From Candidatus Altimarinota bacterium (lineage in GTDB: Bacteria > Patescibacteriota > Gracilibacteria > UBA1369 > 2-02-FULL-48-14), in assembly GCA_015485665.1 (NCBI GenBank), contig WFTC01000006.1, positions 1 through 47,364 of the forward strand: a stretch of 47,364 nt of DNA, written 5' to 3'. Every line of letters begins with the position of its first letter. The first letter of the stretch is position 1. Of the stretch, positions 34,753 through 43,235 are shown piece after piece. The translations under genes were made by a program, and so were the position numbers. The notes beneath the pieces were generated by a model that was given only the letters and a program-made list of their open reading frames with translations, was not told the DNA's origin and made no database searches.

Positions 34753-34780
34753 TTGTGTTTGTGAACTTGACCAGTAAAAT
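34753..34780 (+). promoter_or_regulatory. putative promoter of rluD
   Basis: TTGTGT (34753-34758), a 16-nt spacer and TAAAAT (34775-34780), with 6 nt from the -10 to the ATG at 34787. The predicted transcript starts at the ATG. It lies in the 64-nt region divergent from tyrS. Confidence 0.45.
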
Positions 34781-34786
34781 ACTTTC

Positions 34787-35695
34787 ATGATGAATATAAA
34801 GCATATCATTACAGCTGAAGAAGATAAGCAACGTTTGGATCAAATACTTGCAAAATTAAGTGGATGGAGTCGCAGTCAAATTCAAAATTCCATTGAGATG
34901 GGAAATATTTTAATTAATGGGAAAGTCATTAAAAAAAAGGGGCTTATTTTAAAAGAGAATGATTTAATTACAGCTAAACTCTATATTAAAAATCATAATC
35001 TAAAAGCGGAAAATATAGAGCTTGAGATAATTATGGAGAACAATGATTATTTGGTTATAAATAAAGCACCTGGAATTGTAGTTCACCCCAATGATAGCGG
35101 ACATTCGGATGGAACAGTTCTTAACGCTCTACTGGCACATACTAAATTGAGCAAAGGAAGTTCACAAGAAAGACCTGGAATCGTTCATCGTTTAGATAAA
35201 GATACTTCAGGAGTTTTAATTATTGCAAAGAACAATGAGACTCATGAAAAACTTGCAAAAGCTTTTCATGACAGAAAGGTTGAGAAACATTACATAGCTT
35301 TAGTAAAAGGACATATGAAAAGTAATAAAGGTCGCATTGATGCTCCTCTGAGACGTAGCAGTAAAAAAAGAACTCAAATGGCTATACATAGACAAGGTAA
35401 AAGAGCAATTACAAATTTTGAGATTATTTCTGAATATAAAGATAGTTCCTTGCTCAAGATTAATATTGAAACTGGACGGACTCATCAAATTAGAGTGCAT
35501 ATGGCTGGGATAGGACACCCAATAGTAGGAGATAAAGTTTATGGTGATAAGAATTTCAATCTATATTTCAAAAATAAGTTCGGACTAGAAAGGCAGTTCC
35601 TACATGCATATAGCATGGGCATAATAGGAAAAAAATTCAAGGCCGAACTATGGCATGACCTTGAAAATACTTTAATAAAACTTAAAAAAGTCTAA
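34787..35695 (+). CDS. RluD-family rRNA pseudouridine synthase
   Basis: The 302-aa chain has an N-terminal S4 RNA-binding domain (QRLDQILAKLSGWSRSQIQ) and the RluA/RluD catalytic domain with RPGIVHRLDKDTSGVLI (catalytic Asp in HRLDKDTSG) and ETGRTHQIRVHMAGIGHPIVGD. It probably modifies 23S rRNA helix 69 as RluD does; RluC-like specificity cannot be excluded. Two ATGs (34787, 34790) are possible. Its 3' end overlaps the opposing rplU by 4 nt. Confidence 0.92.
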   Translation: MMNIKHIITAEEDKQRLDQILAKLSGWSRSQIQNSIEMGNILINGKVIKKKGLILKENDLITAKLYIKNHNLKAENIELEIIMENNDYLVINKAPGIVVHPNDSGHSDGTVLNALLAHTKLSKGSSQERPGIVHRLDKDTSGVLIIAKNNETHEKLAKAFHDRKVEKHYIALVKGHMKSNKGRIDAPLRRSSKKRTQMAIHRQGKRAITNFEIISEYKDSSLLKINIETGRTHQIRVHMAGIGHPIVGDKVYGDKNFNLYFKNKFGLERQFLHAYSMGIIGKKFKAELWHDLENTLIKLKKV

Positions 35696-36072
35696 TTTTT
35701 CTTTTCAACTGGTTTCTTATCTTCCACACCCTTCTTTTGTGAAGCTTTTTTTGCAACAGAAGATATTTTTAAAACTTTCAAGCGCGTATATGGTTGCCTA
35801 TGACCTTGAAGCTTTGAATAACGCTTCTTTGGTTTCATTTTGAAAACACGTATTTTTTCACCTCTGCCATGCTCCAAAACCTTGCATTCAACATGAGCTC
35901 CCTTTACAAAAGGAGTTCCGATTTTCAGTTTTTTTGCACCAGATTCACTAAGTAAAAGTACATCCTTAATTTTAATATTCTTACCCTCTTTGATGTCTAT
36001 TTTTTCAATATTAAGCTCATCTTTTTCTTGAACTTTATATTGCTTTCCACCGATGTAAATAACAGCAAACAT
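35692..36072 (-). CDS. rplU: 50S ribosomal protein bL21
   Basis: The 126-aa protein starts MFAVIYIGGKQYKVQEKDEL and has HGRGEKIRVFKMKPKKRYSKLQGHRQPYT, the bL21 signature. It carries a lysine-rich C-terminal tail of about 20 residues beyond the usual 100-105. bL27 (rpmA), normally next to rplU, is not in this locus. It lies 41 nt after pth in the obg-pth-rplU run. Confidence 0.96.
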   Translation of the reverse strand: MFAVIYIGGKQYKVQEKDELNIEKIDIKEGKNIKIKDVLLLSESGAKKLKIGTPFVKGAHVECKVLEHGRGEKIRVFKMKPKKRYSKLQGHRQPYTRLKVLKISSVAKKASQKKGVEDKKPVEKKN

Positions 36073-36113
36073 TCTTTTCTTAAGTCAAAGTCCAGCAGAT
36101 TCTAAAGCTTAGG

Positions 36114-36647
36114 CTAAGATTGTGCAAGAGATTTTTTCAATATATCCCAAGCTTCTTGCATTGCCATATCCAAATAAGCTCTTTCTTCTTGTAAAAAAGG
36201 AGATAAAACAAAAGTGCCAAGATTCATTTCTTTTGGAGCATAAAGTCCTCTTGACTCAATGCCTATCCTAAGACGTGGAAAATCTTGAGTGCCTAAAGCT
36301 TTTACAACAGATTTCATTCCATTATGAGTACCTCCGGAGCCACAGGATCTGTATCGGATCTTGCCTAGAGGTAAATCAACATCATCATAAACAACTATGA
36401 TTTCTTGTTTTTCTATTTTATAAAAATTTAGAAATTTTAAAACTGCATCTCCGCTTGAATTCATAAATGTATTTGGTTTCATTAACAATAAAGTCTCTCC
36501 GGAGAGTTTCATTTCATGAATTGAAGCATTCCATTTTTTATTAAAATCAGCATAACCGGATATAAAATCCAAAAAAGCGAATCCAACATTATGCCTTGTA
36601 TTATCGTATTTTATGCCAGGGTTGCCAAGTCCGCAAATTAATCTCAT
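36114..36647 (-). CDS. pth: peptidyl-tRNA hydrolase
   Basis: Releases tRNA from prematurely dropped peptidyl-tRNA. The 177-aa chain starts MRLICGLGNPGIKY and has catalytic His19 in TRHNVGF, Asp91 in YDDVDLPLGKIR, and Asn109 in GGTHNGMKS, matching E. coli His20, Asp93 and Asn114. Slightly shorter than E. coli Pth. It overlaps obg by 4 nt (ATGA). Confidence 0.96.
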   Translation of the reverse strand: MRLICGLGNPGIKYDNTRHNVGFAFLDFISGYADFNKKWNASIHEMKLSGETLLLMKPNTFMNSSGDAVLKFLNFYKIEKQEIIVVYDDVDLPLGKIRYRSCGSGGTHNGMKSVVKALGTQDFPRLRIGIESRGLYAPKEMNLGTFVLSPFLQEERAYLDMAMQEAWDILKKSLAQS

Positions 36648-38041
36648 TGTAAGTCGTGATATTCAATAAAATGCCAAGCGATTTTAATATAATCTCCGCT
36701 TTTAGCGCCTGCACGTCGTAAATCGTCATGAATCTTCATTTTTTTAAGTACATCATAAATCCTATGTAAAGCCCCCTCTTGCTCCAAATCACTCATACGA
36801 GCAATTTGCTCAATACGTATTCCTTCAATTTTCCATAGCTGACGAATAGGTCTTGATTCATCACTGATTAATTTCCCATAAACTTTAGCTTGAAATTCAG
36901 ACGACTCCACATCATATAACTTTTTCACTTCATAAGATTGCTCATCTACATGTAAGTGAGGTATGTAGTCAATCATATTCAATTCTTTTTCTTGCTCCTC
37001 GGCATTCCTTCGCCCATTTTTTGTGGTGGACCATAAAGATAAAATAAGTTCTTTCAATCCTTCACCACTCACCCCTGATATCATAAGGAATCTATCTTCC
37101 TCTTCAGGGAAAAGATCTAAAAATTCATTTTTATAATTGCTCCGATCTTCATCCGAAAGAGCATCAATTTTATTTATCACAATAAAATAATCCTTGCTAA
37201 GCAATTCCGACTTATAAGAGTTAAGTTCATCTCTTAGAATTTCATATTGTTTGGTGATACTTTTACCTTCATAAGAAAAAGGATCCAAAAGAAAGACAAA
37301 ACCTGCAGTTCGTGAAATGTGTTTTAAAAAACTATCTCCCAGACCCTTCCCTTTTGATGCCCCTTCAATAATGCCCGGCATATCTGCAATGATGAAACTA
37401 TCTTCACTTTTTATTCCAAAATCTGAAAGGAAAACTACACCTAAATTTGGTACAAGAGTTGTAAAAGGATAATCACCTATTTTCGGTTTTGCGGAAGATA
37501 AATGCGATATCAATGTAGACTTTCCAGCAGAAGGAAAACCAATTAAACCTACATCTGCAACCAATTGCATTTCAAGTTTAATATCACGCTCCTCACCAAT
37601 ATCTCCTATTTCAGCAAATTTTGGAGCTTGTCTTATACTGGAAACAAAGGAAGCATTACCTTTACCACCTTTCCCACCTCTTGCAACAACAACCTTCTCT
37701 CCTTCAGTATTTAAATCAGCAATAAGTTCATTGCGCTGAATATCATATACAATAGTGCCAAGCGGAACCTTTATTAAAGTATCAGAACCATGAGCCCCCA
37801 CCCTGTTATTCTTGTGGCCATGCTTGCCATCCTCTCCTTTATAAGTTTTTACTCCGGAATACTTTTGAAAAGTATTTATATTTGAATCTGCTTGCAAAAT
37901 AACACTACCGCCATCACCTCCGTTGCCGCCATCAGGAGGTCCATTTGAAACAAATTTTTCACGATGAAAACTAACCATTCCATTTCCACCTCTGCCCCCA
38001 CATACATGAAGAGTTATTTCATCAAAAAATCCTGTTTTCAT
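36644..38041 (-). CDS. obg: GTPase Obg/CgtA
   Basis: Ribosome-assembly GTPase. The 465-aa chain has the glycine-rich Obg fold (1-158, with GGRGGNGMVSF and RGGKGGKGNASFV), the G domain with G1 GFPSAGKST (168-176), DMPGIIEGAS and NKIDAL, and a C-terminal OCT domain (YDVLKKMKIHDDLRRAGAK). It lies 4 nt after the DsbA-like gene and overlaps pth by 4 nt. Confidence 0.97.
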   Translation of the reverse strand: MKTGFFDEITLHVCGGRGGNGMVSFHREKFVSNGPPDGGNGGDGGSVILQADSNINTFQKYSGVKTYKGEDGKHGHKNNRVGAHGSDTLIKVPLGTIVYDIQRNELIADLNTEGEKVVVARGGKGGKGNASFVSSIRQAPKFAEIGDIGEERDIKLEMQLVADVGLIGFPSAGKSTLISHLSSAKPKIGDYPFTTLVPNLGVVFLSDFGIKSEDSFIIADMPGIIEGASKGKGLGDSFLKHISRTAGFVFLLDPFSYEGKSITKQYEILRDELNSYKSELLSKDYFIVINKIDALSDEDRSNYKNEFLDLFPEEEDRFLMISGVSGEGLKELILSLWSTTKNGRRNAEEQEKELNMIDYIPHLHVDEQSYEVKKLYDVESSEFQAKVYGKLISDESRPIRQLWKIEGIRIEQIARMSDLEQEGALHRIYDVLKKMKIHDDLRRAGAKSGDYIKIAWHFIEYHDLQ

Positions 38042-38045
38042 AAGA

Positions 38046-38726
38046 TTAAAGTTCAGATTCTATTAGTGCTTTGAAAGTTTCATAAGGATATGCTCCTACA
38101 AGTTTTTTACCGTTTATAAAAAAAGTTGGAGTACCTTCAACCCCGTAACTTTTTCCTGCATTGTAATCAGATTCTACTTCTGAAAGCATATCTTCATTTA
38201 GAAGACAAGACTCAATATCATAAGTAAGATCATTGCCGTAATCTGCAAAGATTGAAATAAGGTCCTCAGATCCGGACCACTGTTCAACACCTTCAAAAAG
38301 AATATTATGCATATTAAAGTATGCTTCATCTCCTCCTTTCTCACCAACACATTCTGCAGATTGTGCGGCTTCTTTTGAACCTATGTATTTTGGGATTGGG
38401 AAATCCCTGTAAATAAATTTCACCAAGCCAGTATCAATATAATTTTCCTTAATTAAAGGAAGAGTTTCATTGTAAAAACTCTTGCAAAAAGGACACTGAT
38501 AATCACTAAATTCAATAATTGTAACAGGAGCATCCGACTTACCCAGAAAAGCATCATCATCTTCACTTACGGAAACATATTCAAGTTCAGGCAAGTCACT
38601 TGAAGCTTTTTTCATTTCATCTTGTAATTCATCTGCCTTTGGCATAAGGAAAAAATTTGCTAAGACAAGAAGCAAAACAAAGATAAAAATAGTCACGGAC
38701 TTCAATAAAATACTTTTTTTTCCCAT
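38046..38726 (-). CDS. membrane-anchored DsbA/BdbD-like thiol-disulfide oxidoreductase
   Basis: The 226-aa protein has an N-terminal membrane helix (about 9-28) and an extracytoplasmic thioredoxin-fold domain with the CPFC active site (78-81, in FSDYQCPFCKSF) and the cis-proline loop VEGTPTFFINGK. This is the Thioredoxin_4/BdbD-type layout, which oxidises cysteines in exported proteins. No VKOR or DsbB partner is visible in the window. It precedes obg by 4 nt. Confidence 0.9.
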   Translation of the reverse strand: MGKKSILLKSVTIFIFVLLLVLANFFLMPKADELQDEMKKASSDLPELEYVSVSEDDDAFLGKSDAPVTIIEFSDYQCPFCKSFYNETLPLIKENYIDTGLVKFIYRDFPIPKYIGSKEAAQSAECVGEKGGDEAYFNMHNILFEGVEQWSGSEDLISIFADYGNDLTYDIESCLLNEDMLSEVESDYNAGKSYGVEGTPTFFINGKKLVGAYPYETFKALIESEL

Positions 38727-38804
38727 TATTATTTCGGCAAAACTTAGATAAAAATACTTTAAAACTTTTATTGTGAACTGAAAATAGCATGATAATCATA
38801 CGTA

Positions 38805-38833
38805 TTGAATAGAGACTGCAAATAGTGCATAAT
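38805..38833 (+). promoter_or_regulatory. promoter of tRNA-Leu
   Basis: TTGAAT (38805-38810), a 17-nt spacer and CATAAT (38828-38833), with the tRNA starting 11 nt further on. Position and spacing fit a sigma-70-type promoter. Confidence 0.65.
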
Positions 38834-38844
38834 GCCACACGCTT

Positions 38845-38931
38845 GCCGAAGTGGCGGAACTGGTAGACGCGCGGGACTCAAAATCCCGTTCTCCTCGGAG
38901 AGTGAGGGTTCGATTCCCTCCTTCGGCACCA
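38845..38931 (+). tRNA. tRNA-Leu, anticodon CAA
   Basis: The acceptor arm pairs GCCGAAG (38845-38851) with CTTCGGC (38921-38927), followed by discriminator A and an encoded CCA. The D-arm region has GCGGAACTGGTAGACGC, the anticodon stem pairs GGGA with TCCC around the loop CTCAAAA, giving anticodon CAA (reads UUG), a long variable arm marks a class II tRNA, and the T-arm GAGGGTTCGATTCCCTC is intact. It ends 6 nt before the stop codon of the convergent uvrC gene. Confidence 0.97.
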
Positions 38932-38937
38932 AAAGAT

Positions 38938-41205
38938 TTATTTCAAGTGTTTTCGTATTGCTGCGCATAAAGATGCTCCAACTTGCTTTTCCAGATCTTT
39001 ATCTGAAGCTTTTTTTATTTGCTCAACGGAACCGAAATAACGAAGCAATTTCATTTTCTTTTTCTTGCCAATGCCTGGTACTAGATCAAGAGATGATTTG
39101 ATAAAATCAGATTTTCTGCTTCTTTTCTGAAAAGAAAGTGCAAACCTGTGAGCCTCATCTCTAATCCGTTGGAAAAGTTTAAGCGCTTCAGATTCTTTTG
39201 GCAACAAAATCGGCTTGCAAAATTCCGGCAGATAAATATCTTCCTCTCTTTTTGCGATGCCTATCATTGCTATATCAAGCCCATAATGATCTCTTGCCTC
39301 CAAAGCTTTAGTCAACTGACCTTTTCCACCGTCAATAACAATTAAATCTGGTCTTGAATGAAAAGATTCATCTTTTTCTTTCACTACATCCAAAACCATT
39401 GGAGTCAAATCTTCCTTACTATCTTCTTCAAAACATTTTGGAAATATTTTAATTTCTTTAAAGCCGACATTGATATAAAAAGCCACAGTATCTTTTAAGG
39501 CTTTAACATAAGCACGTTTAATTTTGTGTTTTTTTAAGGTGAAATTAAGTAAGGCTTTTGCAATGCCTATACCTCTATAATCTTCATGAACATAAAAAGT
39601 GTTAATTTTAATGCGTTGATTGATCGCAAAACTTACTCCAAGCGCCCCTATCACCAAGTCACCATCCAAAGCAATGCTCCATTCAGATATATTTACAGCT
39701 TTTTCATATCCTCCCTTTGTAAGCAAGTCATTTAATGAAGAAGATGCCTTTTTTGTACAAGTTTTGATCTTTATTCCTGCCGGAGAAAAACTTAAATAAG
39801 ACAAACGACGTCTAAGCACTTCTTTCATGGCTTTAAAATCATCAATTTCACCATCTTTAATTTTTCTCAACCTAAACTTGCGATAATGTGATTTTTTAGC
39901 TTGCCCTTTCTCAAAAACAACCATACTTGCAACAGTATTACTACCACCAAGATGTGAAATATCATAGCATTCTATGCGCCTTGGTGTCTTTTTTAACTGC
40001 AAAGCTTCTTTAATTGCTTGAGAAGCATCTTTACCAGTTTTAAACCCTGCCCAACGAGCACGGTCTTGTTTAAAAAAACTTTCAGCATTTTTACGCGCTA
40101 ATTCAATCAATTTATCTTTTTTACCTCGTTGCGGTATTTTAATTTGAACTTTACTTTTCCAGCGACTAAAAAGCCACTTTTTAAATAATTCTTCTTCTAA
40201 GATTCGGCAAGGTAGAAGAATTTGAGATGGCACATAAGAAGCTTTGAAATAGTAATCATAAAGAAAAGCTTCCAATACTTCAGGAGCCATATCTTCATCT
40301 CCGGATAAAAATCCTCTGGCTTCCGCGATGAAATTTTCCTTATTAATCAATTTTCCATCCCTGATTTGAAAAAGATTAAAAAATGCCTTACCTTCATTTA
40401 AAACAAAAGCTATCACATCCATACTTTCAAAGCTGGGAGATGTAACAATTTGAGACCTCATAATATTTTCAATTGCAATTAGACGATCTCTTATTTGTGC
40501 AGCCTTTTCAAACTTTCTTTCTTTTACAGATTCAGCCATTTCCAGATTTAAACGAGCTTGAATGTCTTCCGTTTTACCTTCAAGAAAGTCAATAATCTGC
40601 TGAATTGACTCTTGATAATCTTTTGGGTTGATCTTATTGATGCAAGGGCCTGCACATCGCTTTATGTGATAGTCAAGACAAGGAAATGCTTGAGTTTTTT
40701 TTGCAATAGACACATTCCCATCTTCCCACTCCATCCTCAAATCACAACTGCGGTATTGAAAAAGTTTTTGCAAAAGGCCTAGAGTTTTTTTGCATTTATG
40801 AGCGGAGCTTTTAGGTCCGAAATATAAAGCTCCATCTTTTTCTATTTTTCTTACTATTTTTATGCGAGGGAAAGTTTCATTTGTAATTTTAATATAAACA
40901 TGATTTTTATCATCTTTCATTAATATGTTATATTTTGGCTTATGCTCTTTTATCAGGTTGGTCTCAAGCATAAAAGCCTCTAAATCACTTTCCGTTAAAA
41001 TCCACTCAATATCTACAATTTGCTCTATCATTTTTTTACTCCGAAGAGTGCGTGAACCTTTTTTTTGAAAATATGTATTTACACGCTTTTTTAAATTTTT
41101 TGCCTTTCCTATATAAAGCAATTCACCATCCCCATTCTTGAACTTATAAACTCCGGGGGAATTTGGTACTTTACTTAGGAGGGATTTGATATCAACATTA
41201 TTCAT
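38938..41205 (-). CDS. uvrC: UvrABC excinuclease subunit UvrC with inserted GNAT-like domain
   Basis: UvrC makes both incisions of nucleotide excision repair. From the ATG at 41205 it is 755 aa, against about 600 in most bacteria. In order: GIY-YIG nuclease (14-92, with GVY, LLYIGKAKNLKKRV and Glu81), cysteine-containing linker (CLDYHIKRCAGPC), UVR motif (about 215-250), RNase H-like nuclease with Asp415 (CYDISHLGG), Asp625 (VIDGGKGQL) and His686 (RDEAHRFA), and a helix-hairpin-helix pair (700-755). Between Asp415 and Asp625 lies an extra block of about 148 residues (470-617) with a GNAT acetyl-CoA motif, VHEDYRGIGIAKALL (539-553), and VAFYINVGFKE. The frame is continuous and all UvrC motifs survive. 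Its start codon overlaps that of the divergent nucleotidyltransferase. Confidence 0.93.
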   Translation of the reverse strand: MNNVDIKSLLSKVPNSPGVYKFKNGDGELLYIGKAKNLKKRVNTYFQKKGSRTLRSKKMIEQIVDIEWILTESDLEAFMLETNLIKEHKPKYNILMKDDKNHVYIKITNETFPRIKIVRKIEKDGALYFGPKSSAHKCKKTLGLLQKLFQYRSCDLRMEWEDGNVSIAKKTQAFPCLDYHIKRCAGPCINKINPKDYQESIQQIIDFLEGKTEDIQARLNLEMAESVKERKFEKAAQIRDRLIAIENIMRSQIVTSPSFESMDVIAFVLNEGKAFFNLFQIRDGKLINKENFIAEARGFLSGDEDMAPEVLEAFLYDYYFKASYVPSQILLPCRILEEELFKKWLFSRWKSKVQIKIPQRGKKDKLIELARKNAESFFKQDRARWAGFKTGKDASQAIKEALQLKKTPRRIECYDISHLGGSNTVASMVVFEKGQAKKSHYRKFRLRKIKDGEIDDFKAMKEVLRRRLSYLSFSPAGIKIKTCTKKASSSLNDLLTKGGYEKAVNISEWSIALDGDLVIGALGVSFAINQRIKINTFYVHEDYRGIGIAKALLNFTLKKHKIKRAYVKALKDTVAFYINVGFKEIKIFPKCFEEDSKEDLTPMVLDVVKEKDESFHSRPDLIVIDGGKGQLTKALEARDHYGLDIAMIGIAKREEDIYLPEFCKPILLPKESEALKLFQRIRDEAHRFALSFQKRSRKSDFIKSSLDLVPGIGKKKKMKLLRYFGSVEQIKKASDKDLEKQVGASLCAAIRKHLK

Positions 41206-41893
41206 GCATAAGCATATTAGCAAAGAGATGGAGTCACTGGAAAAAGAATTCTGGGATCGTGTAAATAAATTCAGATGGATATTTCAAATTTCTCCTCATA
41301 TTTATTGGGTTGGAGTTTGCAACTCTCTAGCAATGCATAATATAAAAAAAGGTAGTGATATTGACATCTTAATCGTATCAAAAAAAGAAAAACTTTTTAC
41401 ATGCAGGTTATGGATTACTGTTTTGTTAAGTATATTTGGTGTGAGACGACATGGCACAAAAACTCATAAACGCTTTTGCCTCAGTTTTTTTATTGAAGAA
41501 TCTTATGAGGATTTAAATGAAATCAGCATTAAAGATGATATATATCTTGCAAGATGGATTAAAACCCTTCAACCCATCGCAGGTAATTGGCAGGGTTATG
41601 AAACTTTTTTGAAAGAAAATCAGGCATGGATAAAAAGCTTGGTTGGCAAAGCTAAAAAGCAAAAAAAGCACTTTCATGAGAGAAAAAAATGGCAAACTTT
41701 TATTTCTTTCATGCTGGCAATGACAACTATGCCTTTTGAGAAAATTTTAAAAAAATGGCAAATTCAAAGAGGGTGGAAAAAGATGGCAAAACTTAAAGAT
41801 TCAAGCGGCACTATCATAAATGCGCACATGTTAAAATTTCATGACAATGATATACGTCATAAATATCGTGAAAAATGGAAAAAATCTCTATAA
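41204..41893 (+). CDS. nucleotidyltransferase-fold protein of unknown substrate
   Basis: A 229-aa protein (start ATG 41204) with the polymerase-beta superfamily motif: VGVCNSLAMHNIKKGSDIDILIV, in which GSDID (50-54) supplies the metal-binding aspartates. The C-terminal half is very basic and helical (KKQKKHFHERKKWQ, FHDNDIRHKYREKW) and could bind nucleic acid. I cannot name the substrate. The ATG at 41228 is an alternative. Its start codon shares CATG with the uvrC start on the other strand; its 3' end overlaps der by 6 nt. Confidence 0.7.
   Translation: MHKHISKEMESLEKEFWDRVNKFRWIFQISPHIYWVGVCNSLAMHNIKKGSDIDILIVSKKEKLFTCRLWITVLLSIFGVRRHGTKTHKRFCLSFFIEESYEDLNEISIKDDIYLARWIKTLQPIAGNWQGYETFLKENQAWIKSLVGKAKKQKKHFHERKKWQTFISFMLAMTTMPFEKILKKWQIQRGWKKMAKLKDSSGTIINAHMLKFHDNDIRHKYREKWKKSL
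41214..41242 (-). promoter_or_regulatory. putative promoter of uvrC inside the nucleotidyltransferase gene
   Basis: On the minus strand, TTCCAG (41242-41237), a 17-nt spacer and TAATAT (41219-41214), with 8 nt to the uvrC ATG. The whole element lies within the first 13 codons of the divergent gene. The -35 is weak, so this is tentative. Confidence 0.4.
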
Positions 41894-43231
41894 ACCACCT
41901 TTAGAGTCTTTAAAACTCATGTAAATAGCTGTCCCAAGGAAGCCAAAACGTGCTCTTAGTTCATTTTCAAGATAACGTCTGTAAGAAAAATGCATTATTT
42001 GCGGCCAGTCACATTGAAACAAAAAATGAGGTGGCTCACTTGCAATTTGTCTTACGCTTCTTACCATAAATCGCCGCTTACCCTTCCTTCCCTTAGGGGG
42101 GTGTTTTGCTAAAGTTTCATCCAACCAAATATTTAAATCATCCTGAGAAATTTCCTTCCCTCTCTCCTTGGCTATTTCCTCTGCAAATTCAAGAATATGA
42201 AATAAATTTTTCCCTTTCAATCCGGATGTAAAAATGAGTGGAGCCCAAGGAAGATATGCCATGTTTTTTCTCAACTGATGAATCATGCGATTTTCAGCTT
42301 TATCTCTTTCATCTTCTTTATATTCATCCATTTTATTCACAGCCAAGATCAAACCTTTTTTCTCACGAAGAACATATTCACTGATATGGCAATCTTGATG
42401 TGTTACACCTTCATTTGAATCCAGCAAAAGCACACAAATATCCGCTCTACTTACAGCTTGAACTGTTCTAAGCACACTGTATTTTTCAAGTCCGCGTCCA
42501 ATCTTACCGGGCCTTCGTACTCCAGCAGTATCAATCAAAGTAAATTGTATGCCTTTATATTCAAAAGGAATTTCAGTTGCATCTCTTGTAGTTCCGGGAA
42601 TATTTGAAGTTATCACTCTGTTTTTACCAAAAAGTCCATTAATCATGGTTGACTTACCAACATTGGGACGGCCCAAAAAGGCTATTTTAATACGAGATTC
42701 TTTTTCTTGATTCCCTTCAGAAGGTATAAATTGCAAATTGATAAGTCGTTTTTTAATTTGAAATTCCAGCTCATCAAAACCAGAATCATGCAAAGCAGTA
42801 ATAGCAACAGGTTCATCAAAGCCGAGTTCATATAAATTATATCTTGATTCCTCCAAAAAAGGATTGTCGCACTTGTTTGCAAGCAAAATAACAGGTTTTT
42901 TGGATTTTCTAAGTAAATCGGCGGCATGATAATCTTCCGCAGTCAGCCCGTTTATAACGTCTACAACAAATAAAATAATGTCTGCACCGGCAATTGCAAC
43001 ATGAGACTGTTCTTGAATATCTTCTTCAATATCATTTCCTACATTCAGCTCCAATCCGCCCGTATCAACAAGCATGATTTGATAATCTCCAATAGATATT
43101 GTTGAGTAAATTCTATCTCGGGTGGTGCCGGGAACTTCAGACTCAATTGCAATGCGCCTTCCAATCAAACGATTGAATATACTTGACTTACCCACATTTG
43201 GGCGACCTACAATGGCAATAACAGCGTTCAT
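41888..43231 (-). CDS. der: GTPase Der (EngA)
   Basis: Double-GTPase needed for 50S assembly. The 447-aa chain has two G domains: first AIVGRPNVGKSSIFNRL with DTGGLE and NKCD, second AFLGRPNVGKSTMINGL with DTAGVRRPG and NKMDEY, and a C-terminal KH-like domain with LRARFGFLGTAI. The start is 4 nt from the divergent yggS start, and the 3' end overlaps the nucleotidyltransferase by 6 nt. Confidence 0.97.
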   Translation of the reverse strand: MNAVIAIVGRPNVGKSSIFNRLIGRRIAIESEVPGTTRDRIYSTISIGDYQIMLVDTGGLELNVGNDIEEDIQEQSHVAIAGADIILFVVDVINGLTAEDYHAADLLRKSKKPVILLANKCDNPFLEESRYNLYELGFDEPVAITALHDSGFDELEFQIKKRLINLQFIPSEGNQEKESRIKIAFLGRPNVGKSTMINGLFGKNRVITSNIPGTTRDATEIPFEYKGIQFTLIDTAGVRRPGKIGRGLEKYSVLRTVQAVSRADICVLLLDSNEGVTHQDCHISEYVLREKKGLILAVNKMDEYKEDERDKAENRMIHQLRKNMAYLPWAPLIFTSGLKGKNLFHILEFAEEIAKERGKEISQDDLNIWLDETLAKHPPKGRKGKRRFMVRSVRQIASEPPHFLFQCDWPQIMHFSYRRYLENELRARFGFLGTAIYMSFKDSKGGL

Positions 43232-43235
43232 TACA

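Noticed and set aside
39355-39800. UvrC insertion as an assembly chimera or frameshift
   Set aside because: The frame is continuous, composition matches the flanks, and UvrC motifs resume exactly (RPDLIVIDGGKGQ) after the block.
41177-41188. AGGAGG followed by TTG as the start of the nucleotidyltransferase
   Set aside because: Spacing is only 3 nt, the sequence is explained as uvrC codons on the other strand, and the ATG at 41204 is better.
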